DNA from: Planctomycetaceae bacterium
GTDB lineage: Bacteria; Planctomycetota; Planctomycetia; Pirellulales; Pirellulaceae
Reading direction: 5' to 3'
NCBI GenBank assembly: GCA_020638995.1
Contig: JACKHM010000004.1
Location: 248,001-312,000 of the forward strand
Length of the DNA: 64,000 nt
How positions within the stretch are numbered: the stretch's first letter is position 1; each line of letters opens with the position of its first letter. Of this stretch, positions 16,204 through 24,500 are shown one piece after another. The notes under the pieces were generated by a model, which had not been told where the DNA came from, made no database searches, and saw nothing but the letters and a program-made list of their open reading frames with translations. A program made the position numbers and the translations under genes.

Positions 16204-16569
16204 ATGACTACGCCTCCGTCCAATGGCGTGCCAAAACATCATCCACTACAAGTGGCGATCATGCCTGGGATGCCGGTGTGCGAAATGGCTCACGGAGTAC
16301 CTGGCAATATCGTTGGTATTACACAAGCATTCTGCGTCTATCGCTTGGCGGACACCGAAACCTTATGCGTTTCCAATTGGCGGGATATCGCATTGGGCAA
16401 TGTCTGCCCGGCACCATCACTTCTGTCCCCGGACGTCACGGAGAACGATCAACGCAACGCAAGCGCCGCGCTCCTTCGTGAGTTGCTAGGGCTAGAACAC
16501 GTCGCAACGCTCACCTCGGCACAACAGGCGGCGATGGATGAGCTGATTGAGTTCCTGTGTCGCCCGTGA
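16204..16569 (+). CDS. Hypothetical protein, last gene of the Ubl module
   Basis: A 121-aa protein with AAGGAAAC before the ATG. It has a beta-rich first half (GITQAFCVYRLADTETLCVS) and a helical end (AALLRELLGLEHVATL). No family or catalytic motif is recognised. Its position between the Ubl genes and a clear terminator suggests it travels with the module; it could be an accessory or target protein. The intergenic hairpin at 16079-16110 may allow separate expression. Confidence 0.6.
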   Translation: MTTPPSNGVPKHHPLQVAIMPGMPVCEMAHGVPGNIVGITQAFCVYRLADTETLCVSNWRDIALGNVCPAPSLLSPDVTENDQRNASAALLRELLGLEHVATLTSAQQAAMDELIEFLCRP

Positions 16570-16672
16570 ATGCTGACGTCGATCACATAAAGGCGTTTAC
16601 GTGAAGATATCCTTACCACTCGGCCTTCCATCGTGAAGTGAAGTCACGATGGGAAGCGTTTAGATGACTTGA

Positions 16673-16703
16673 AGAAAGCGGCGACTGGTCGTCGCTTTCT
16701 TTT
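16673..16703 (+). terminator. Terminator closing the island operon
   Basis: AGAAAGCG-GCGAC pairs with GTCGCTTTCT around TGGTC and is followed by TTT. Another hairpin (16625-16656: CCATCGTGA and TCACGATGG around AGTGAAG) lies just upstream. Together they end plus-strand transcription. The remaining 200 bases to the protease gene hold nothing I can identify. Confidence 0.75.
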
Positions 16704-16910
16704 AGCTATCAGGGGTGCGGTCATGCGATGCTCGCATTCGCCGGACGCGGAGTTGAACACCGACCCATGCCATACTCCCCCCATCCAGTTGCTTCGAAAT
16801 CGGGCACCTAAGAAGCCGATAGTTCCAAATCGATTTGGTGAAGCAAGGAAGGCCGATACCCACCGTCGCGGATCTCAAACCGGAAGACGCTCCGTGTAAT
16901 CAATTGTCTG

Positions 16911-17990
16911 TCAATCGACGTGACGTGCATGGACTCCGTAGCTGCGGATCAGCGTGGCAAGTCCTTCGGCATCTGCGTTCACCCACTGGTATTCGCCGCT
17001 CGTCACATCATCCGCCGAGATCGAGAATCCTATTGAGTGGCCTTCTCGGAGGCCAAGTGTATTGATACCGATCCAATAAACCTTCTTTCGACGACTCAAA
17101 AAGAGCGGTCCGCCACTGTTTCCTGGGTTAATGCCTGCATCGTGCTGGAGCCAAGTTCCCTCGGGCTCTTCACGCAACGCACTAATCTTGCCAAATGTGT
17201 GGGTCCCCTCAAGTCTTGGATCGAGTGGACTTCCGAGAGCAATCACGTCGTCGCCAGGTTTTACCGCCAATCGGCTCAGGCAGTTCCGCACGGATGGAAC
17301 AACCACGTAGTCACGCCCTTCTCTGAGATCACCACACGACACTTCGAGACACGCAATGTCTTTCTGTGCGGTAGAAGCCGCCATCCGAAGCACGTCGCGC
17401 ACCTTTCCTGAAGGAAACGTAACCGTCAAGTGAGCTGAGGAGATTTCGGCTTCGCCATCAAGTTCCCATTTGCTGTCTTCGATCAAATAGTTAAGACCCA
17501 GGCAATGAGCATTCGTATAGAGCAGTAAGGATTTCCCTGATCGCTTATAGACGAATGCTGATCCGTGCCAGGAGTGTTCACCGGTCGATAGGAAATCGAC
17601 CTCATTGCATCGACCGACAAGTGTGGCAGCCGCCAACCGAAGATTTGACGCAGTAACCGCGACAGGAGGTTTCGGGATCACTAACAGCCCCAGCACGGCG
17701 ACTCCGGCAATTCCAATCAGCCAATACGAACCCGCTTCGTAGCCAGTTCGCTCGCCCTCCGGCGAGCGATTACTCAGCAAATAGAGACATACGCTGCCGA
17801 CGCAAGAAGTTATCAGCACCAGCCAGACGAGGAACCGCAGAATCAATAAGAATCCAATCCACCAGATGATGATGGCCGCGATCGTGATGGCCCCAGCCAT
17901 AGCCCAATTACGCCCAGTGAGTGCCCCTACTGCGAGTGATTCGTCGCAGCCGATCACAGGTTCAGTCGGGGCAGGCAGGTCGCTCGACAT
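16911..17990 (-). CDS. Membrane-anchored trypsin-like serine protease
   Basis: 359 aa from the ATG at 17990, chosen because GGAGGG sits just upstream; an ATG six codons earlier has no such site. Two to three transmembrane helices occupy about residues 30-75 (AMAGAITIAAIIIWWIGFLL and following) and another about 88-105. The C-terminal domain is an S1/HtrA-type protease with His (LYTNAHCLG), Asp (AQKDIACLEV) and Ser (NPGNSGGPLF). There is no PDZ domain. It would face the periplasm and cut misfolded or specific proteins. It is divergent from an XRE regulator gene across 100 bases, so the two may form a regulated pair. Confidence 0.85.
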   Translation of the reverse strand: MSSDLPAPTEPVIGCDESLAVGALTGRNWAMAGAITIAAIIIWWIGFLLILRFLVWLVLITSCVGSVCLYLLSNRSPEGERTGYEAGSYWLIGIAGVAVLGLLVIPKPPVAVTASNLRLAAATLVGRCNEVDFLSTGEHSWHGSAFVYKRSGKSLLLYTNAHCLGLNYLIEDSKWELDGEAEISSAHLTVTFPSGKVRDVLRMAASTAQKDIACLEVSCGDLREGRDYVVVPSVRNCLSRLAVKPGDDVIALGSPLDPRLEGTHTFGKISALREEPEGTWLQHDAGINPGNSGGPLFLSRRKKVYWIGINTLGLREGHSIGFSISADDVTSGEYQWVNADAEGLATLIRSYGVHARHVD

Positions 17991-18020
17991 CGCACCCTCC
18001 AGCATCACGTCTACGGGCCG

Positions 18021-18044
18021 TGTATATACGTTTTATGTATATTC
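18021..18044. promoter_or_regulatory. Possible operator between protease and XRE genes
   Basis: An AT-rich inverted repeat, TATAC-GTTTTAT-GTATA, inside TGTATATACGTTTTATGTAT, in the short divergent intergenic region. It is a plausible binding site for the adjacent XRE protein and overlaps where both promoters should be. No binding data. Confidence 0.4.
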
Positions 18045-18090
18045 AAAAAGCGACTATACCATGCCTGCCTTTGTCCGGCAAACGGCGTCC

Positions 18091-18333
18091 ATGGAAAAGT
18101 CGATACACACCGAGGATTACCGAGTATTCGTGGATACGCTTCGTGCGATCCGCGAGAGAGCGGGGCTCACGCAGGTTGAGTTGGGCGAGTTGATCGGTGA
18201 GAGCCAAGTATTTGTCAGTCGATATGAGCGAGGGGAAACTCGCCTCGATATCGTTCAGATTCGCAACATCTGCATAGCGTTGGGCACCACGCTTTCGGCG
18301 TTTGCAAGAAGTTTTGAGAAGCGCCTCTCCTGA
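18091..18333 (+). CDS. XRE-family helix-turn-helix regulator
   Basis: An 80-aa single-domain HTH protein (MEKSIHTEDYRVFVDTLRAI, then the Cro/C1 signature GLTQVELGELIGESQVFVSR and YERGETRLDIVQ). ATG 18091 fits the domain; an ATG at 18061 would add ten residues. Such proteins repress their own and neighbouring promoters. The divergent protease gene and the palindrome between them make local autoregulation likely. Confidence 0.8.
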   Translation: MEKSIHTEDYRVFVDTLRAIRERAGLTQVELGELIGESQVFVSRYERGETRLDIVQIRNICIALGTTLSAFARSFEKRLS

Positions 18334-18468
18334 AACCGCTTCCGGTCCTCTTGCCGACAGACTTGAGAATCGCACGTCATAACGTGAGCCACCGGGCAGT
18401 CGAACGCTAAGTCGTGACGAACATGCGAGTTCGGTCTGCCCTCAACAAGGGCAGGCGAGGGCACGCGG

Positions 18469-19692
18469 TCAGGCGGCCGTGTGGCTTTGCGTTGAAGTCC
18501 GTGAAGTTGGTAACTGTGAATACGGCGAATCAACATTCTCAAGTTCCTCCGGGAGGCGATAGCGTAAAGGGCCGTTCGCATTCTCGCGTTCAGCGGTGAT
18601 CAGCCCCCGTTGGTGAAGGCGGTCGAAGTGCGTTCGCACTTGTTTCAACGACCATGACGTCAGTCGTCTCGCCAAATCGCGAGCAGATAGACGTCGCCAC
18701 CTGCTTTCCGGAGTCGATTCACCGGTGCAGCCCATCTGCAGATAACGTGCGTAACCATCGTCGGCTCGCTGAAGATATTCGATCAAAGTAGCAACCATAC
18801 GTGAATGGACGTTACCAAGGTCAGCCAACTCTCGCCGCGTGATAGCGTCTCGCTTTAAGGAACTGCTGTGAGACCGTCGATAGCCATCTTCGTCTTCGAC
18901 CCGGAACGGATTGCGGCGGTCGCCACCGAGCTTTACCGACAAGTAGACATTGGCACGGCGAATCATGTCCGCAGCCAGCGGTTCGCAAAGCTCTCGATTT
19001 GGCCGAACGAGCTGCGAACAGAGGAGCCGCCGGACGAACTCGTAGTCAGTCAGTGTAGTCACGAGACTGTCGCTATCTTGGTTTGCGGTTGAATGCAGGA
19101 AGGCCGCACCTTCAACAAGTGCCTCAACGATACGCTGCTCTCGGAAACCCAAGCCAATGCCTTCTGATGAACTAGGTCGAAGGATCGCTTCCAATCGAGC
19201 GTCGTACTCGACGCTTGAAGGAAACCCTACTTCGACCACAGGACACTCGGCGTGAACCGCAGCCCAAGTGTGGATAGCGGCAACTTCACGCTGATGATTC
19301 GTCAGCGGTAGAGTGAGCCCTGGATCCGAGTCCGGTTCGCCATGCTGAAAACCGCAGAACACCGCAGGGCGAGGGCTCATATTGGCGGTTCCCGCCATTT
19401 GGATCGTCCAAGCAACTTCCTGATACAAGCGAGGGACATGAACAAAGACAGCTCGAACACTCGCGACGTGTAGTGCGAAGTCCTTGAGGTCTCGCTTCGC
19501 CCGAACGTGAACGACGTTGCCAGCACCGAGCGTCTGCGAGTAGTATTTCCAGATCTGACACAGAGTGTTTGCTGGGAAGTCGTTTGTGATTGTCACCGAC
19601 TCGCCAATCATTCCGGCGGCTATCGCGAGTTCCCCAAGAGCGACCGATATCGGACGAGAGCCAATTCCGGCGGGATCAGAAAGCTGAGGCAT
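18469..19692 (-). CDS. Unrecognised protein with C-terminal winged helix
   Basis: 407 aa. The start is well supported by GGAGG 6 bases upstream. Residues 320-385 look like a winged-helix DNA-binding domain (LSARDLARRLTSWSLKQVRT, then HFDRLHQRGLITAE). The N-terminal 300 residues are not recognised; stretches such as VALGELAIAAGMIGES and the region with CPVVEVGFP suggest an alpha/beta fold. It could be a mobile-element replication or regulatory protein. It is flanked by the decayed transposase on one side and the XRE gene on the other. Confidence 0.65.
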   Translation of the reverse strand: MPQLSDPAGIGSRPISVALGELAIAAGMIGESVTITNDFPANTLCQIWKYYSQTLGAGNVVHVRAKRDLKDFALHVASVRAVFVHVPRLYQEVAWTIQMAGTANMSPRPAVFCGFQHGEPDSDPGLTLPLTNHQREVAAIHTWAAVHAECPVVEVGFPSSVEYDARLEAILRPSSSEGIGLGFREQRIVEALVEGAAFLHSTANQDSDSLVTTLTDYEFVRRLLCSQLVRPNRELCEPLAADMIRRANVYLSVKLGGDRRNPFRVEDEDGYRRSHSSSLKRDAITRRELADLGNVHSRMVATLIEYLQRADDGYARYLQMGCTGESTPESRWRRLSARDLARRLTSWSLKQVRTHFDRLHQRGLITAERENANGPLRYRLPEELENVDSPYSQLPTSRTSTQSHTAA

Positions 19693-19836
19693 GGGGCACC
19701 TCCTTCAATCCAATCGACGGCGGCACGACAGCCGGCACTGCCTGTTTTCGTTGGCGGATCGGCAATACGAACAGCGACCTGTGACCGACGATGTGCCGCA
19801 AAGCGTTGAACAGCTGAAACTTGCGGAACTTCACGC

Positions 19837-19890
19837 GGAAGATTGAATCCGGTCTAGTCGTGTCCACGACTAAACCCAATTCAATCTTCC
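19837..19890. repeat. 54-bp interrupted palindrome
   Basis: Outer arms GGAAGATTGAAT and ATTCAATCTTCC are perfect complements, and inner arms AGTCGTG and CACGACT are as well, with partly matching 7-base joints. It lies between the 407-aa gene and the decayed transposase, and could be two abutted element ends, a small palindromic repeat or a bidirectional terminator. Confidence 0.7.
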
Positions 19891-19939
19891 ACGGAAACTC
19901 CATTCCTAGCCCTGACCTCGTGAGTCGTGAGCAGTTCGC

Positions 19940-20790
19940 TCAGTTACTCACCGAAGCATCCCGAACCGGACATTTTATCGAGTCTCGCTGTCGGAACGGT
20001 CTGTCTTGCGGTGACGTTTTGGTGAGATGATGCGGTATGCCGCCCATCCGTGGCTGCTGCCGACTCAGGAAGAGGCGTTGGCCGTACGTTCGTGGACGAC
20101 GCGACTTGCCAACGAGCGGATGATGCAACGTGTCGATGATCTCGTCCGTCTTTTCGCGAGCTTCGTTCAGCAGACTGACGTCCGTCGGATAGCGAATGTC
20201 AGCTGGTCCACAAGTCGCATCGATAATCAACTTGCCGTGGTTCGTGTTGGCGGAGTCGGTGCACGCCATCTTGTCATCGACGGCATCAACGTCCGAGTCG
20301 AGCGTTGATGAACTGCCCGTTGGCGAGTCTTTGTCGTTCGATGTGTCTTCGCCGGATGAACCGTGAGCTTCTTTATGGGGCTTCGCTGCCATCTGCGCCA
20401 AGGCGATGGCTTCGCTTATTCTCGCCAAACCGGCTTCACCAAATCGCTTGCGGAAGTCCACCATCAACGACGCATCAGACGCCGGTTCGGCGGTGAACTC
20501 CTCCAAGCCGATGAAGTACTGCATGTAGGGGTTCTCTTGAATGGTCGCGACCGTACCGCGATCGGTCAGCCCTTCGCGTTCTTTGATGAGCAACGCCCCG
20601 AGTACCACGCGAGCCGATAGCGAGGGAGCTCCGAAGTCTTCACGAAACGCATCCGCATAGATCTGCTCAGCCAGTTCCCAGGACACGATCTGAGCGAGCT
20701 TCACCCAGCAATTCTCGGATTGAGTTTCCCGCTGAAGGGCATGTAGAAGTCGTCAAACTCCAACTGCCGCGATACGTTTCTGCGATACAA
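19940..20790 (-). pseudogene. Decayed IS5/IS1182-type transposase
   Basis: The N-terminal half of a DDE transposase. The opening is FDDFYMPFSGKLNP, then VKLAQIVSWELAEQIYADAF, the conserved LGALLIKEREGLTDRGTVAT, and the catalytic-region motif LIIDATCGPADIRYPTD. A one-base loss near 20717 breaks the frame between KLNP and the following VKLAQ. After RRPRTY the sequence stops resembling a transposase, so the C-terminal half with the remaining catalytic residues is gone. The element is immobile. No intact terminal repeats were identified. Confidence 0.8.
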
Positions 20791-20960
20791 GCTTCACCTC
20801 GCGAGCCCCCGACTTCCTCGCCTCGATTGCAGTAACACCACCGCATCTCATTCCATCAAGTGCAAGGCTTCGCTCCATTCAATTCGAACACCGTGCACTC
20901 CGCAACCGCAAATCAAACACCACATCCTGCAATACAAACACTGGTCACGTTAGACAGCAA

Positions 20961-20990
20961 GCCCTAAATTAGTTGTCACGATTCTGAGTG
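20961..20990 (+). repeat. Left arm of an outer ~30-bp inverted repeat
   Basis: This 30-base segment (starting GCCCTAAATTAGTTGTCACG) matches 24 of 30 bases of the reverse complement of 28967-28996. The two arms flank the IS66-based composite element. Removing the composite leaves a sequence of about 160 bp with inverted ends, the form of a MITE. Confidence 0.6.
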
Positions 20991-21020
20991 AAGCAATGAC
21001 TTTAGTTCTACCGATAGGGT

Positions 21021-21028
21021 GAGTATCG
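21021..21028 (+). repeat. 8-bp target-site duplication, left copy
   Basis: GAGTATCG directly abuts the IS66 end at 21029 and recurs in the same orientation at 28898-28905 beside the opposite end. An 8-bp duplication is what IS66 elements make. Confidence 0.88.
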
Positions 21029-21110
21029 GTGAGCGTTGCAAACGGGGCCGTGTTGTCGCTTGACTTATTCTGGGAAGGTTTCCTAGAGTGTTTTGCGCGG
21101 AGGTTGGTTG

Positions 21111-21287
21111 ATGGGTCAACGAAGGAGTTCTGAGCGAGCAGGCTATTGGCGAGGTGTGATTGGGAAGCAGGAGTCGAGCGGAATGTCTGCTGCGGCCTTC
21201 TGTCGCCAACATCAAGTCCCCGAGTCGTCCTTCTATAATTGGAAGCGAAAGCTGAAGCAGCGTGACCGTTCACCAGCACCATCGTAG
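21111..21287 (+). pseudogene. tnpA: Truncated IS66 tnpA
   Basis: The first 51 codons (MGQRRSSERAGYWRGVIGKQ and on to KRKLKQR) are identical in protein to the complete tnpA at 28420-28815; the match then ends at 21262 and the frame runs on for seven unrelated codons. The left terminal sequence upstream is kept. Only the 5' fragment with the HTH is left, so it cannot act as a full TnpA. Confidence 0.88.
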
Positions 21288-21588
21288 GCGCGTAAGCTAG
21301 TCTGCTGGGTTTGTGTTTTGCAAACTTGAGTAGGAGTCTGACGATGGGTCGAAGTGCAAGTGTTGAGCGAAGCGCCCGCGGCACTCCAGCTTGCCAGTAA
21401 CTTTTCCGATGTCATTACCAGGGTCGATGATATAGTTGTCCAACCCCCGCCGGCGCGTGTGGAGTGAGTTGTGAGGTGAGTGACTGGTCGCCTTCCGCGT
21501 ATTGCTCCCACATTGAAAGTCGACTTGTTTGAGTCGATACTGTTTGCTCGTCCTGCGTGCTGGTTGGAACCGGAGAATCTCCGCCTTG

Positions 21589-24500
21589 ATGACTCGACCG
21601 AATGCTGAAGACCTGGCTGCAATTCTCGACCGTTTCGAGTTGGCATGGGAGGCCGGGGCCTCACCGGCGATTGAGGACTTTTTACCCGCAGCCGAACAAT
21701 GCCGATCGCAGCTTTCTCGGCGAGATGTGTTGATCGAGTTGGTAATGATCGATCTGAAGCGTCGCTGGTGTTCAGATAGTGAGATCGCTGACACTTTGGA
21801 TCCAGGTGATCTCGCAATCCCGGCCAAGCCCATTCTTGAAGACTATGTCAAACGCTATCCGGACCTTGGAACCCTTGCTGAACTTCAATTGGAGATGATT
21901 TGCGAGGAGTATCGCGTCCGCTGCCGGTGGGGTGATCGACCGAGCCATGGCGAATACCTCGATCGATTCCCTGAACAACATACACGGCTCGGTGACGCAC
22001 TGACTGAGACCGAGAGATGTTTGTCCATAGACATCACCGTTGACCTTCAAGATCGTCCCGTGTGCACGAAAGGCGATACAGAACCGTCGGCGACGATTGA
22101 CGCTTTGAGGAGCATCTCGCGGAAAGCGTCGGGTACCGGCCTGCCGGTCGATCCGAATTTTGGGGACTACGAAATCCTACAGGAGATCGCTCGCGGCGGG
22201 ATGGGAGTCGTCTACAAAGCACTCCAAAAGAAAGCGAACCGCATTGTCGCCCTCAAGGTGGTTCTAGCGGGTCAACTCGCGGGACTTAGAGAAGTCGAAC
22301 GATTTCTCGCTGAGGCCGAGGCGGCAGCTAAGCTCGATCATCCCGGCATCGTTCCTATATATGACGTCGGTGAAGTCGGCGGACAGCATTACTTCTCAAT
22401 GGGGTATGTTGATGGGCGCAGTCTGAAGAGCGTTGTGAGTGACGGCCCGTTACCACCGCGTGAGGCTGCAGGAATTTTGAAGTCAATTGCCGAAGCAGTT
22501 GCATACGCCCACGAACGAAGCATTATTCACCGCGACTTGAAACCGGCAAACATTTTAATAAGCAAAGAGGGCACGCCTCGGGTTGTCGATTTTGGATTGG
22601 CGAAACAGTTGGTCGCTGACAGCGAGCTAACAGCAACTGGTCAAGTGATGGGGACTCCCAGCTACATGCCTCCAGAGCAAGCAGCCGGGCGCACGGAGGA
22701 AATTGGAACGAGCGCGGATGTCTATTCACTAGGGGCCACTCTTTACGAACTAATCACTGGCCGACCGCCGTTTCAAGCGGCCAGCACATTCGACGTGATT
22801 AGGGCCGTACTCGATCAGGAGCCAGCCGCCCCACATGCGTTGAATCGCGCGGTTGACCGTGACCTCGAAACGATTTGCCTCAGATGTCTCGAAAAGGAAC
22901 CACGCCGTCGCTACTTAACCGTCCAACACCTTGTAGCTGATCTAGGTCGCTATTTGAGAGGGGAACCGATCCACGCTAGGCCCATCGGGGTCGTGAGTAG
23001 AGGATGGCGTTGGTGTCGACGGCACAAACTCGTTTCTGGACTCCTTGCGGGTCTAGTCGCAAGTGCGTTACTGGGGGTCAGCGCGACTGGGTATTTTGCA
23101 TTGCGGATGCAGGCTCACGCGGCAGAGGCGATCCAGCGACGGACCGAAGTTGAGACCAAAGCCGCACACCTAATGTTTGAACAGGCGTTACACGCCTGTC
23201 AAAGTGCCGAACCCCAGCAAGGACTGTTGCAACTAGTGAGTTGCCTGCGGGAAGCGGAACGCATCGGAGAACACGACCTCGCAGAGGGAGTACGTTATCA
23301 GCTAAGAGGTTGGACCAGGGAGCTTCACAGGATTGGAGCGGTTTTTGCGCTCGAGCCGAATGCTTTTGCTTCCCTGAGCCCAGACTCAGAGACGATTGCG
23401 ATTGTCGACTCAGAGAAGGTGCAATTCCGACTTTTGCGTGTGAGAGACGGTCGTGTAAACAAGTTCGATCTCGATCGAGATGAGATAGTCCGCCTGCCGT
23501 GGTTCAGTTCTGACGCTAATTACGTTGTGGTGGCTGATTCGAGGCTGCACCTCATCAACGCTAAGTCGGGGGTCGAGAATCATTCCCCAATTTCATACCG
23601 CGGTAATCGTGTCGCGAGTGTCGCATTTTCCGCCGACAACGCCATCGCCGTGATCGGCTCTTCCGGTGAGAACGGTGGAGAAGTGTTTGGCGTTAGACTT
23701 GCAACGGGGGAAATAGTTGGAAAACGCCATGAGCATGGACACTCTGCCGTCGCTACGAGTATTCGGGCAGAGGATGGTGAAATGCTCGCATGTGTCATTC
23801 GAAACGATCCGTTTGCTCTACCGCGGAGCGTTGATCCGTCGTCGTCGGAGAGGTTATGGAAAATATCGCAGTTGCTTCGTTGGTCGGAAGATCAGAAGAC
23901 TCCCTCCGTCATAGAGTTGGTTCACGAAAATAGCGTTGTGGCGGGGGCATTCAGTCACGCAGGTGATGTGCTGGCGACGAGTGACGACGTGGGCGTCGTG
24001 AGAATCTGGAATACGCACACTGGAGCGCAAGTTGGCGAACCGCTGGCGCACGGGCAACGCGTAGTCGATCACGACTTGTCTGGGTTTGCTTTCAGCTCCG
24101 ATGACCGCCTATTGGCGATCCGAAGCGGGGAGGCCGGTAAAGGGCACGACACGGTATATGTCTGGCGGACGGAAACGCAACAGCTTGTGGGTGAATTCAA
24201 ACACGAAGGCTATGTCAAGGGAATGACGTTCACTCGGGACAACCGCAAGCTGTTAACTACCACTGTGCCGGGCGCAGTAGACACTGGAGGCGGCGTCTTT
24301 CTATGGAGCCTTGAAACTCAACAACAGTTAGGTAACACGCTCTTGCCCGGTATGACGACTGTATTGTCGTCAGTAGGCAACGATGGCGAAACCGTCGCAA
24401 CGATTCAGATGACACACGATGCTGTCCGATCTCAAGTTCCTTCGCGAAGACAATTAATACTGTGGCAAATGTCAGATTGCTCAGATTACGTCGCGTTCGA

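Noticed and set aside
21093..21287. An intact TnpA at the left end of the composite
   Set aside because: Identity to the full gene stops at 21262; the protein is truncated to 51 native codons.
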